Source of the DNA: Pedobacter hartonius
GTDB lineage: Bacteria > Bacteroidota > Bacteroidia > Sphingobacteriales > Sphingobacteriaceae
DNA: 64,000 nt
Assembly (NCBI RefSeq): GCF_900107535.1
Contig: NZ_FNRA01000011.1
Span: forward strand, 155,494 to 219,493
Direction of reading: 5' to 3'
Below the pieces are notes generated by a model. The model was not told the origin of the DNA, ran no database searches, and saw only the letters and a list, made by a program, of their open reading frames with translations. The translations under genes and the position numbers were made by a program. Positions 17,601-26,467 of the stretch are shown one piece after another; within the stretch, counting starts at the first letter, position 1; each line of letters starts with the position of its first letter.

Positions 17601-18425
17601 ATGAACGATACGAAATCTATTGGCATTTTTGATTCAGGTTACGGAGGGCTGACGGTCTTCAAATCGATCGCAGACAAGCTGCCCGGCTATAACTATATCT
17701 ACATGGGTGACAATGCCCGTTCACCCTACGGAGACCATTCCTACGAAACTGTTTACCAGTATACACTCGAATGCGTGGAATGGCTTTTTGCACAGGGCTG
17801 CCCGCTGGTTATTCTGGCCTGTAATACCGCATCTGCCAAAGCGTTGCGCAGCATCCAGCAGAAGGTACTTCCCCTTAAATACCCGGATCACCGTGTACTG
17901 GGAGTAATCAGGCCTACAGCTGAAGTGATAGGTAATTTTACTGAAACCAATACCATTGGCGTAATGGGTACCCGCGGTACAGTGAACTCAGAATCCTATC
18001 CCATTGAGATCCGTCATTTCTATCCTGAACTGGAAGTGATCCAGCAAAGCTGCCCCTTATGGGTACCGCTCATAGAAAACAATGAACACATCCATCCCGG
18101 GGCAGATTATTTTGTTCAGAAATATATAGATGAGCTGCTGGCGAAATCCCCGGCAATAGATACCATACTTTTAGCCTGTACCCATTACCCTCTGCTGATG
18201 TCGAAAATGGCCGCAATTCTGCCCGAAGGATTTAAGCTGGTGGCCCAGGGAGACATCGTTGCAAACAGTCTGGCAGACTATCTGAAACGTCACCCCGAAA
18301 TGGAAGTCAGGCTCGGTAAAGAGCGTGCTAAAAGGTTTTACACCTCAGGCGACGAAAAAGTCTTTGATAAAAATGCCTCCATTTTTTTTGATGAAACTAT
18401 TGTTTCCTCCAGGCTGAGGTGGTAA
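17601..18425 (+). CDS. murI: Glutamate racemase
   Basis: MurI converts L-glutamate to D-glutamate for peptidoglycan. The family signature is IGIFDSGYGG (7-16), and the catalytic cysteines are C74 in LACNTASA and C193 in LACTHYPLL. The length of 274 aa is normal. It lies three bases after a strong terminator-like palindrome, an odd arrangement that suggests attenuation or an internal start. The order skp-skp-murI is conserved in the phylum. Confidence 0.95.
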   Translation: MNDTKSIGIFDSGYGGLTVFKSIADKLPGYNYIYMGDNARSPYGDHSYETVYQYTLECVEWLFAQGCPLVILACNTASAKALRSIQQKVLPLKYPDHRVLGVIRPTAEVIGNFTETNTIGVMGTRGTVNSESYPIEIRHFYPELEVIQQSCPLWVPLIENNEHIHPGADYFVQKYIDELLAKSPAIDTILLACTHYPLLMSKMAAILPEGFKLVAQGDIVANSLADYLKRHPEMEVRLGKERAKRFYTSGDEKVFDKNASIFFDETIVSSRLRW

Positions 18426-18586
18426 TGAGCATATCAATTGGTAGTTTTAGCGTCAAATTAATGTTAAAGGTATGTTATGATAACTGTTGAAATCGGCTTT
18501 TTTATAGATAAAAAGGTGGTTTTTCATGGCAAAGTCAGGATAATGAAAGATTGTATTTCTTTCTAGGTTCATACTATTATTAACTC

Positions 18587-18594
18587 TAAATTTG
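18587..18594 (+). promoter_or_regulatory. -7 promoter box of the PurF-type gene (TAAATTTG)
   Basis: TAAATTTG matches TAnnTTTG and ends 18 bases before the ATG at 18613. Confidence 0.5.
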
Positions 18595-18612
18595 CGGCTC
18601 AAACCACACACA

Positions 18613-20514
18613 ATGAGTGACTCGATAAAACACGAATGCGGAATTGCTTTTATCCGTCTTTTAAAACCGCTCTCATTCTACCAGAAAAAATACGGTACTG
18701 CGCTTTATGGCCTGAATAAGCTGTATCTTTTAATGGAGAAACAACACAACCGGGGGCAGGACGGCGCCGGGATTGCAACAATCAAATTAGATGTAAAACC
18801 AGGACACCGTTACATTAGCCGTTACAGATCGATGGCCCAAAATGCGGTAGCAGACATTTTTGGTTATGTACACAACAAATTCGTAGACATCCAGAATGAA
18901 ACTCCTGAACTCATGCAGGATGCTGAATGGCTGAAACAAAATGTAAGTTTTATCGGGGAGGTATTGTTAGGGCACCTTCGCTATGGTACACACGGGCAGA
19001 ACAGTATTGAGAACTGCCATCCGTTCCTTCGTCAGAACAACTGGATGACCCGTAACCTTGTTATTGCAGGTAACTTCAACATGACCAATGTGGATGAATT
19101 ACTTGAACAGCTCTATGAACTGGGCCAGCACCCGAAAGAGCAGGCTGATACTGTTACCGTACTGGAAAAAATAGGTCACTTCCTTGATGATGAAAATCAG
19201 GATCTTTTTGATACCTACAAAAAGGAAGGACTGTCAAATGTGGAGATCACTCACAAAATATCTGATAACCTTAATATCGCAAATATCCTTCGCCGTTCAG
19301 CTAAAACCTGGGATGGTGGTTATGCCATGTCAGGAATTGTCGGAAACGGGGATGCCTTCTTTATGCGTGACCCATCAGGTATCCGCCCTGCGTATTATTA
19401 CCAGGATGATGAGATTGTTGTTGGTGCTTCTGAGCGTCCCGCTATTCAAACGGCATTCAATATTCCTTTTGGAGAGGTAAAAGAAGTTCTTCCCGGTCAT
19501 GCCTTAATTGTGAAAAAAGACGGTACCGTAAGTATGGAACAATTCAGGGAGCCAATGGAAAAAAGATCATGTTCATTTGAGCGTATCTATTTCTCCCGCG
19601 GCAGTGATGCTGAAATCTATACAGAAAGAAAACAACTGGGAAAACTATTGATCGACCAGATCCTGGCTGCAGTTAAATCTGATCTGAAACATACTGTTTT
19701 CTCTTTTATTCCCAATACCGCCGAGATTTCGTTTTACGGTTTGGTAGAAGGCCTGCATGACCACATCAGGAAAATCCAGAAAGAGACATTGATCGGAAAC
19801 CAGGAAAACCTTACCGATGTGGAACTGGAAGAACTGTTGTCCATGACACCACGGGTAGAAAAGCTTGCTATTAAAGACGTCAAACTACGTACGTTCATTA
19901 CCGCTGATGCCGACCGTAAGGAAATGGTTGCGCACGTTTATGATACCACCTACGGTGTGATCAAAAATGATGTAGACACGCTCGTAGCAGTAGATGATTC
20001 TATTGTAAGGGGCACTACACTCAGACAAAGTATCATTAAGATCATTGACAGGCTGCACCCTAAAAAGATCATCATTGTATCATCAGCACCTCAGATACGC
20101 TATCCTGACTGTTATGGTATTGACATGTCTAAAATGGGTCAGTTCGTAGCTTTTGAAGCCGCTATCCAGTTGCTCAGAGAACGTGGAATGGCACATGTCA
20201 TTGATGAAGTTTACGAAAAATGTAAAGCGTCCCTTTTATTGCCCAAAGATCAGATTATCAATCACGTCAAAGAAATATACAGACCATTCAAACAGGAAGA
20301 GATCTCTGCGCAGATAGCGAAGATCATAACTCCTGAGGAGACTGTGGCAGAAGTTGAAGTCATTTATCAGACTTTAGATAACCTGCACGTTGCTATACCT
20401 AACCATAAAGGCGACTGGTATTTCTCAGGAAACTATCCTACCCCGGGTGGTAACAAGGTAGTGAACAAGGCGTTCATGAACTGGAAAGAAGGAAGTAACC
20501 AGAGGGCTTATTAG
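18613..20514 (+). CDS. purF: Amidophosphoribosyltransferase, long PurF type
   Basis: This enzyme of the PurF family transfers glutamine-derived ammonia to PRPP in the first step of purine synthesis. The N-terminal glutamine amidotransferase domain has the presumed catalytic C9 after MSDSIKHE, so a short propeptide would have to be removed, as in Bacillus PurF. The phosphoribosyltransferase motif VAVDDSIVRGTT is at 458-469. The length of 633 aa is much above the usual 470-510; the extra residues lie within the N domain and in a C-terminal tail (WYFSGNYPTPGGNKVVNKAF). Long versions exist in Bacteroidetes beside a normal PurF, so this may be a paralog with a changed role. I start at the ATG; a TTG seven codons upstream overlaps the -7 box. 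Confidence 0.82.
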   Translation: MSDSIKHECGIAFIRLLKPLSFYQKKYGTALYGLNKLYLLMEKQHNRGQDGAGIATIKLDVKPGHRYISRYRSMAQNAVADIFGYVHNKFVDIQNETPELMQDAEWLKQNVSFIGEVLLGHLRYGTHGQNSIENCHPFLRQNNWMTRNLVIAGNFNMTNVDELLEQLYELGQHPKEQADTVTVLEKIGHFLDDENQDLFDTYKKEGLSNVEITHKISDNLNIANILRRSAKTWDGGYAMSGIVGNGDAFFMRDPSGIRPAYYYQDDEIVVGASERPAIQTAFNIPFGEVKEVLPGHALIVKKDGTVSMEQFREPMEKRSCSFERIYFSRGSDAEIYTERKQLGKLLIDQILAAVKSDLKHTVFSFIPNTAEISFYGLVEGLHDHIRKIQKETLIGNQENLTDVELEELLSMTPRVEKLAIKDVKLRTFITADADRKEMVAHVYDTTYGVIKNDVDTLVAVDDSIVRGTTLRQSIIKIIDRLHPKKIIIVSSAPQIRYPDCYGIDMSKMGQFVAFEAAIQLLRERGMAHVIDEVYEKCKASLLLPKDQIINHVKEIYRPFKQEEISAQIAKIITPEETVAEVEVIYQTLDNLHVAIPNHKGDWYFSGNYPTPGGNKVVNKAFMNWKEGSNQRAY

Positions 20515-20900
20515 ATCGTCAGGGGGCTAAGAGCTCCTGGCTTCGCCGATAAAAATGACTTGTGGTTTCAATGCTGTCTGCCGCCGAAGGGCGCCGGAAG
20601 GCATTGAAACCACAAGTCATTTTTTTGAAGTATATCCATACAAGGGCATACCTATGAAAGACGATCCCATGTGTGTCATTTTCCTGTGCAGGGCGATATT
20701 GTGCCTGATCAGGTTTCTCAGCTATCAGAACAATTTTTCAGCTGGTTCAGGTAGGGTTCTTATTTTGTATTGACAGCCTGTTAACACCCCCTTAAAAATC
20801 TTTAGGGAGTCTTGGAATACCAGTCCGGAAACGAATTTGTAATGTTGTGCTACCCGCTGAAGACCCTTGTATGTAAGGGCGGGGAAGTTCAGATGATGGT
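20515..20900. other. 386-base convergent intergenic region with palindromic element C
   Basis: The gap lies between the 3' ends of the PurF-type gene (+) and the LysE exporter (-). Palindrome C occupies 20551-20624. I see no gene in the remaining 275 bases; the open frame across 20555-20773 is a by-product of the palindrome. Confidence 0.6.
20537..20624. repeat. Palindromic element C: perfect 24-bp arms, 26-base loop, outer box
   Basis: The left arm 20551-20574 and right arm 20601-20624 are exact reverse complements over 24 bp (inner end GGTTTCAATGC / GCATTGAAACC). The loop 20575-20600 matches element B's loop on the opposite strand at 19 of 26 bases and contains CGCC-CTTC-GGCG (minus strand). 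The inner arm GCATTGAAAC is shared with B, whereas the outer arm differs. The outer box GCGAAGCCAG occurs on the minus strand at 20546-20537, just outside the left arm. Confidence 0.85.
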
Positions 20901-21527
20901 CTACTTATAGTACTTGGTAACAACCTCAAAAAATATCCTGATGGCAAAAACGATGATCACCGCACCCGCCACCCTGTTCAGTACCTTGATGTTCTTCTCC
21001 TTGATACGGTACCTCAGCTTGGCCGCATAATAGGTCTTAAGAGAATCTACGAACAGCTGTGTAGTCAGAGCTACTACAAAGAAGGCTATCTTTTCTGCCA
21101 TTGTATAATGTAAATGACCGGAAACTATGCCGCCTACGCCAACCCAGAACATCAGTGTAGTGGGAGAGAGCAGGCACATCAGAAAACCTTTGAGTATATA
21201 ACCGCTTCTCTTGACTTTGAGGATCTCCGAGGTTTCGTAATTCACTTTTACTTTAACGATGAGATAATACAGACCCACACCCAGAAGGAAAAGGCCGCCG
21301 ACCGTACCTACATATTTAGTATAGGCTGGATTGTAATTCACGAACTGAGAGCTAAAGATCGTAAGACTAATAAATATGATGTCACTTAGTATCACTCCTA
21401 TTGCCAAAGAAAAACCGGCTTTAAACCCTTTTTCTATACTGGTCTTTATCATGGAAAAGAAAACAGGTCCTGTTAAAAACGAAAACAAAATACCCGCACA
21501 AATCCCCTGTAATATTGCTTCAATCAT
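20901..21527 (-). CDS. LysE/RhtB-family amino acid exporter
   Basis: This is a six-helix inner-membrane exporter of 208 aa in the LysE/RhtB superfamily. The N-terminus GICAGILFSFLTGPVFFSMIK with a proline-containing first helix and the GFSLAIGVILSDIIFI segment (about 38-53) match the family pattern. Substrates are usually amino acids or related metabolites; which one is not readable here. It stands alone between a convergent PurF-type gene and a divergent MFS gene. Confidence 0.87.
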   Translation of the reverse strand: MIEAILQGICAGILFSFLTGPVFFSMIKTSIEKGFKAGFSLAIGVILSDIIFISLTIFSSQFVNYNPAYTKYVGTVGGLFLLGVGLYYLIVKVKVNYETSEILKVKRSGYILKGFLMCLLSPTTLMFWVGVGGIVSGHLHYTMAEKIAFFVVALTTQLFVDSLKTYYAAKLRYRIKEKNIKVLNRVAGAVIIVFAIRIFFEVVTKYYK

Positions 21528-21675
21528 TCAACTCACATATATTTGCTGCTAATATCCGATTTTAATGTATAACTACCCCGTTTTTTTTTGCTTCATTTAT
21601 TGTGTTAAGGATACACTTTAACAAACAGTTTATTTTATTTATGTTTATAAACTGAAACTTTACATCAACAATTAT

Positions 21676-23283
21676 ATGGATAACAAAACACAAAAAAACT
21701 ATGGCACGGCGCTATATACAATTATCACCGTGTTCTTTTTCTGGGGCTTTGTGGCGGCGTCGAACGGTATATTTATACCCTTCTGCAAGTCACACTTTCA
21801 CCTTACACAATTTGAATCACAGCTGATTGATTTTACGTTTTACGGCGGGTATTTCATCGGATCTCTGATTTTGTATTTTGCTTCGCAGGCCAGCAAAGTA
21901 GATATTCTGAATAAAATCGGGTACAAGAACGGTATCATTGCAGGGCTTGCTATCTCTGCCTGCGGGGCACTGCTGATGGTGCCAGCCGTACATTCGGGCT
22001 CCTTTATCTTTATCCTGGTATCCTTCTTCGTTATTGCAATAGGTTTTTCTCTGCAACAGACAGCAGCACAGCCTTTTGTTGTAGCCCTCGGTGCTCCTGA
22101 AAGCGGCACCCACAGGTTAAACCTTGCCGGTGGTGTAAATAACTTCGGTGCCCTGATGGGGCCGGTTATTGTCAGCATCGTACTTTTTGGTTCCGCGAAT
22201 GATGCCGTAGCCAAAGTGGTGGAGATCTCTTCTATCACCACCTTGTATTATGCCCTTGCAGGTTTATTCCTGCTGGTAGCCGGTTTTTATGCCATCAGCA
22301 CCCTGCCAAAAGTAACAAGTGATGAACAGCTTGAAGCCAGCCCTAAATCAAACGGCCCTCTGGTTGTGGTGATCCTTGGTTTCCTGATGGTGCTGGCTGC
22401 CCAGCCTTTATCCCGTCTGACCGGTATTGCCGAAGCTAACTTTGTTTATTCGTCCCTGGTGATCATTATTGGAGCACTGCTTTTTGTCTATCTGAAAAAG
22501 AAGGAGAACCTGAACCAGTGGGGCGCTATGCAATATCCTCAGCTGATCCTGGGAATGATTGCCCTGTTTACTTATGTCGGCGTGGAGGTAACCATCCAGA
22601 GTAACTTAGGGGCTTTATTAAACCTGAAAGAATTTGGTGGTTTTCATGAATCAGATATCAAACCTTATATCGCTTTATACTGGGGCAGTATGATGGTTGG
22701 AAGGTGGACAGGGGCAGTAAGTGCTTTCAGCCTCACAAAAACTACCAAGTCTGTACTTACCGTAGTTGTGCCATTCATTGCGTTTGGCATCATTCTGCTG
22801 GTAAACCAGCTGACCGGGACAGATGTCAGCAACCTGTATGTATATGGTATCTGCGTGACTGTACTGGTAATCGGATTTTTTATCGGCCAGGAAAAGCCGG
22901 CGAAAACAATGGCTATCTTCTCTACGCTGGGCGTAATTGCAATGATCGTAGGGCTGTTAAATACCGGAGAAGTGGCTACGCTTGCGTTTATCAGCGGTGG
23001 ACTATGCTGCTCGATCATGTGGCCTTCCATCTTTGCCCTTTCCATTACAGGACTGGGTAAGTATACAAGCCAGGGCTCGTCCTTCCTGATCATGATGATC
23101 CTTGGTGGTGCCATCCTGCCCCCGGTTCAGGGAAAACTGGCCGATACCCAGGGCATACACCATTCTTATATCATCCCGGCAATCGGGTTCTGCTACCTGA
23201 TCTTCTTTGCCTGGAAAGTAAGTGCTGTATTAAAGAAACAGGGGATAAATGTAGAAAATATTGCTGCAGAGGGAGGACACTAA
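21676..23283 (+). CDS. Sugar MFS transporter (FucP/GluP type) with two extra central helices
   Basis: This is an inner-membrane sugar:proton symporter of the fucose permease/glucose-galactose transporter (FHS) family. The N-terminus FFFWGFVAASNGIFIPFCK and AQPFVVALGAPES near residue 135 are family signatures. The length of 535 aa exceeds the usual 410-440. The extra residues form a central section, about 225-275, with two hydrophobic segments (GPLVVVILGFLMVLAA and VYSSLVIIIGALLFVYL), giving about 14 helices. It overlaps no gene and is followed two bases later by the dCMP deaminase start. The sugar is not known. Confidence 0.87.
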   Translation: MDNKTQKNYGTALYTIITVFFFWGFVAASNGIFIPFCKSHFHLTQFESQLIDFTFYGGYFIGSLILYFASQASKVDILNKIGYKNGIIAGLAISACGALLMVPAVHSGSFIFILVSFFVIAIGFSLQQTAAQPFVVALGAPESGTHRLNLAGGVNNFGALMGPVIVSIVLFGSANDAVAKVVEISSITTLYYALAGLFLLVAGFYAISTLPKVTSDEQLEASPKSNGPLVVVILGFLMVLAAQPLSRLTGIAEANFVYSSLVIIIGALLFVYLKKKENLNQWGAMQYPQLILGMIALFTYVGVEVTIQSNLGALLNLKEFGGFHESDIKPYIALYWGSMMVGRWTGAVSAFSLTKTTKSVLTVVVPFIAFGIILLVNQLTGTDVSNLYVYGICVTVLVIGFFIGQEKPAKTMAIFSTLGVIAMIVGLLNTGEVATLAFISGGLCCSIMWPSIFALSITGLGKYTSQGSSFLIMMILGGAILPPVQGKLADTQGIHHSYIIPAIGFCYLIFFAWKVSAVLKKQGINVENIAAEGGH

Positions 23284-23284
23284 A

Positions 23285-23740
23285 TTGGTAAGCGTAAAAC
23301 CCGGGTTTAATGAAATTTATATGAATCTGGCAGTAGATCTTGCTGCCAGATCTCATTGTGTGAGGGCGCAGGTAGGGGCAGTGCTGACAAAAGATACCCG
23401 CATTATTTCAATAGGTTACAATGGCCCTCCTGCCGGAACGCATAACTGTGATGAGGAATGGCCGGATGCCGGATGTGCAAGAGATTCAAGGGGGAGCTGC
23501 TCCCTGGCACTCCATGCGGAAGAAAATGCCATCCTTTATGCGGCGAGGAACGGTTCAAAAATTGAAGGTGGAACATTGTTTACCACCCTTTCACCATGTA
23601 TCGCCTGTGCAAGGCTGATCCTTTCTTCTGGTATTAAAGTAGTAGTTTACAAAGACTCCTATGCGGAGTATAAAGGCCTGCCAAGTGACGAAGGTGTCGA
23701 TTTCTTAAAAAGATTCGGTGTTGAAGTGAATAAATACTAA
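23285..23740 (+). CDS. Deoxycytidylate (dCMP) deaminase family protein
   Basis: This zinc-dependent deaminase probably converts dCMP to dUMP for thymidylate synthesis. The zinc site is H77-A-E79 (LHAEENAI) with PCIAC at 104-108 (C105 and C108); YNGPPAGTHNC (45-55) is typical of ComEB-like enzymes. I choose a TTG start at 23285, because a GGAGG sits six bases upstream and the product begins MVSVKPGFNEIYMNLA like relatives; the next ATG would cut off part of the fold. The length of 151 aa is usual. The start lies two bases after the MFS stop, so the genes are probably coupled. Confidence 0.9.
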   Translation: MVSVKPGFNEIYMNLAVDLAARSHCVRAQVGAVLTKDTRIISIGYNGPPAGTHNCDEEWPDAGCARDSRGSCSLALHAEENAILYAARNGSKIEGGTLFTTLSPCIACARLILSSGIKVVVYKDSYAEYKGLPSDEGVDFLKRFGVEVNKY

Positions 23741-23745
23741 CTTTG
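23738..23745 (+). promoter_or_regulatory. -7 promoter box of guaA (TAACTTTG)
   Basis: TAACTTTG overlaps the stop codon of the upstream deaminase and ends three bases before the guaA ATG, so a transcript from it would be leaderless. Confidence 0.5.
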
Positions 23746-23748
23746 GCC

Positions 23749-25278
23749 ATGCTAGAAAAAATCATAATTATAGATTATGGCTCTCAATTTACGCAGTTGA
23801 TAGCCCGCAGGGTTCGTGAGTTAAATGTTTTTTGTGAAATACACCCCTTTAATCATATTCCGGAAATCACATCAGAGGTAAAAGGTATCATTTTTTCTGG
23901 TAGCCCTTACTCAGTTCTTCAGGAAGATGCCCCTCAAATAGACTTAGCCCGTTTCCATCAGAAACAACCTGTTTTAGCCGTATGTTACGGCGCACAATAT
24001 CTTGCCCAGCATTCAGGTGGCAGGGTTCAGGCTTCATCAACCCGTGAATATGGAAGAGCAAATCTTAATTATATCAAGGCAGACAATAAATTATTAAAAA
24101 ATATAAACATTGGTTCCCAGGTCTGGATGTCACATGGTGACACCATCACAGATATTCCGGAATCATTTGAGGTCATTGCGAGCACAGACAGCGTAAGGGT
24201 TGCTGCCTTCCAGGTGAAGGATACTTCTTCTTATGCCATTCAGTTCCACCCGGAGGTTACCCACAGTACCGACGGGAAACAACTGCTGGAAAACTTCCTG
24301 GTAGATATCTGCGGCTGCAGCCAGAACTGGACGGCAGATGCATTTGTAGAAACTACAATTGCGGACCTGAAAGAAAAATTAGGAAATGATAAAGTAGTGC
24401 TTGGCCTCTCAGGAGGGGTAGACTCTAGTGTAGCCGCCATCCTGCTGCATAAAGCCATAGGTACTAACCTGCACTGTATCTTTGTAGACAACGGACTGCT
24501 CCGCAAAGGAGAATTCGAGTCTGTTCTGGAACAGTACAAACACCTTGGGCTGAACATCAAAGGCATTGATGCAAAAGAGCGTTTCTTAAGCCAGCTGGCC
24601 GGTGTGAAGGACCCTGAACTGAAACGTAAAGCGATAGGGCGTGTGTTCATCGAAGTATTTGATGATGCTGCCCATGAAGTACAGGATGTGAAATGGCTTG
24701 CCCAGGGTACCATATACCCTGATGTGATCGAATCCATTTCTGTAAAAGGTCCGTCTGCAACGATCAAATCACACCATAACGTAGGTGGTCTGCCTGATTT
24801 TATGAAGCTTAAAATAGTGGAACCCCTGAATACGTTATTTAAGGATGAAGTAAGAAGAGTGGGGAAATCATTAGGCCTTGAAGATTTTATCCTTGGCCGT
24901 CACCCTTTCCCTGGTCCGGGTCTGGCCATACGTATCCTGGGTGATGTAACACCGGAAAAAGTGGCTATCCTGCAGGATGCAGATGCAATTTATATAGATA
25001 ACCTTAAAGAAGCAGGGTTATACGACCAGGTTTGGCAGGCAGGAGCGATATTCCTTCCGGTGCAGTCGGTCGGTGTAATGGGAGATGAACGTACTTACGA
25101 GAACGTGATCTGCCTTCGTGCAGTAGAGTCTGTTGATGGGATGACGGCTGACTGGTGTCATTTGCCATACCCGGTACTTGCGAAAATTTCTAATGAAATC
25201 ATCAATAAAGTAAAAGGTATTAACAGAGTAGTGTATGATATTAGCTCAAAACCGCCAGCAACAATTGAGTGGGAATAA
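23749..25278 (+). CDS. guaA: GMP synthase (glutamine-hydrolysing)
   Basis: GuaA makes GMP from XMP with ATP and glutamine. The class I glutamine amidotransferase domain has the nucleophile C79 (AVCYGAQ) with H167 and E169 (QFHPEVTHS). The ATP-pyrophosphatase P-loop SGGVDSS is at 221-227, and the C-terminal dimerisation domain ends in the conserved KPPATIEWE. The length of 509 aa is normal. I start at the ATG giving MLEKIIIIDYGSQ; the TTG two codons earlier lies in the promoter box. Confidence 0.97.
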   Translation: MLEKIIIIDYGSQFTQLIARRVRELNVFCEIHPFNHIPEITSEVKGIIFSGSPYSVLQEDAPQIDLARFHQKQPVLAVCYGAQYLAQHSGGRVQASSTREYGRANLNYIKADNKLLKNINIGSQVWMSHGDTITDIPESFEVIASTDSVRVAAFQVKDTSSYAIQFHPEVTHSTDGKQLLENFLVDICGCSQNWTADAFVETTIADLKEKLGNDKVVLGLSGGVDSSVAAILLHKAIGTNLHCIFVDNGLLRKGEFESVLEQYKHLGLNIKGIDAKERFLSQLAGVKDPELKRKAIGRVFIEVFDDAAHEVQDVKWLAQGTIYPDVIESISVKGPSATIKSHHNVGGLPDFMKLKIVEPLNTLFKDEVRRVGKSLGLEDFILGRHPFPGPGLAIRILGDVTPEKVAILQDADAIYIDNLKEAGLYDQVWQAGAIFLPVQSVGVMGDERTYENVICLRAVESVDGMTADWCHLPYPVLAKISNEIINKVKGINRVVYDISSKPPATIEWE

Positions 25279-26467
25279 ATTCTGGTGTGTAATCTTTCTG
25301 AGTTGTTTCCTGCTGGCCTGTTCGCCAAAGGTAACCACTCAGAAAACACCAAAAAAGGAAGAAGCGGAAAAGCCGGAGGCCGCAGTAAAAGCAGAAAAAA
25401 AGTTTACTGAAGCCAGCATTGCCTTACTCGTTCCCTTCAACCTTAATCTTGCCAGTATCAGGTCGGGCAGTAAGGCCGAGATGGAAAAGTCTGTCATGGC
25501 CATAGATTTCTACCAGGGATTTAAAATGGGAATAGACTCTGCTGCCGCAGCCGGGCTGAACTTTCGTTTGAAGGTCCTGGATACCAGAGATAACAATGAC
25601 CAGATCCTGTCGCTGATCAAATCCGGGCAACTTACAGGCAGTGATCTGATTGTAGGCCCTGTTTTCCCCGAAGGCATAAAGTTCATTACGAATTATTCAG
25701 TGGCCAATGGCATTCCGGTGGTTTCACCTCTCGCTGCTACACATCCTGATGAGTTCCTGAACCCTAACCTGATCTCGGTGGTAAATAATATCGATCTCCA
25801 CGCAGAGAAGATCGGCAATTTTATTGCCAAAGAGTTTGATCCGGCTAAAACGATTGTGGCGCTGATCAGTACCAGGAAGTCTGCCGATGAAACACTTGCT
25901 ATACCTGTCCGCAGTTATTTTAAAAAGGATAAGGGAACTAAGTTTACCTTTCAGGAATACAGTTCTGTATACGCACTGGAAACAGCCAGGGACCCGTCTA
26001 AACAGTATATCGTGATCATGTCCTCGTCAGACAGGCCGTTTGTTATTGCTACGATTGACAAACTGGTGAAAATGAAAAACAACGGCATGCAAATTGATCT
26101 GTTTGGGCATCCGAACTGGTCTAAACAAAATTACAGTACAGAAAAACTTCAGTTATTGAATACGAGGATCACTTCATCGTATTGGGTAGACTATAAAAAC
26201 CCGGCTGTGAGCAGTTTTGTGAGGAAGTACCGTAACCTCAATCATTTTGAGCCCGGTGAATATGCGTTTAAAGGATTTGATGCGGGTTTCTATTTTGGTA
26301 AAGTAATGGCTGAACACGGAGCAAATTATCTCCGTTATCTTCCATCAGAAAAATATAAAGGACTGCAGAATTCATACCTGTTTAAAAAAGATGACCAGTT
26401 AGGGTATATCAATACCAGCCTGTTTTTGCTGGAGTATAAAAACTATGCGCTAAACCCCGTAGAATGA
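25235..26467 (+). CDS. Periplasmic-binding-protein-like lipoprotein
   Basis: This is a predicted lipoprotein carrying a type 1 periplasmic binding fold (Leu/Ile/Val-binding group), which may bind a small ligand. The lipobox is LLAC (CFLLACS), followed by a charged K/E/A-rich linker and a two-lobe domain starting EASIALLVPFNLNLAS, with GSDLIVGPVFPEGIKFI and NGIPVVSPLAATHPD as typical strand-loop blocks. The length is about 400 aa. No ABC permease genes are adjacent. The start is uncertain: the ATG at 25235 overlaps guaA by 44 bases, whereas a TTG at 25265 gives a tighter signal peptide (MSGNKFWCVIFLSCFLLAC). The stop overlaps the next gene by four bases (ATGA). Confidence 0.8.
   Translation: MILAQNRQQQLSGNKFWCVIFLSCFLLACSPKVTTQKTPKKEEAEKPEAAVKAEKKFTEASIALLVPFNLNLASIRSGSKAEMEKSVMAIDFYQGFKMGIDSAAAAGLNFRLKVLDTRDNNDQILSLIKSGQLTGSDLIVGPVFPEGIKFITNYSVANGIPVVSPLAATHPDEFLNPNLISVVNNIDLHAEKIGNFIAKEFDPAKTIVALISTRKSADETLAIPVRSYFKKDKGTKFTFQEYSSVYALETARDPSKQYIVIMSSSDRPFVIATIDKLVKMKNNGMQIDLFGHPNWSKQNYSTEKLQLLNTRITSSYWVDYKNPAVSSFVRKYRNLNHFEPGEYAFKGFDAGFYFGKVMAEHGANYLRYLPSEKYKGLQNSYLFKKDDQLGYINTSLFLLEYKNYALNPVE

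Noticed and set aside
20555..20773. 72-codon plus-strand frame downstream of the PurF-type gene
   Set aside because: It is made largely of palindrome C and has no recognisable protein features.
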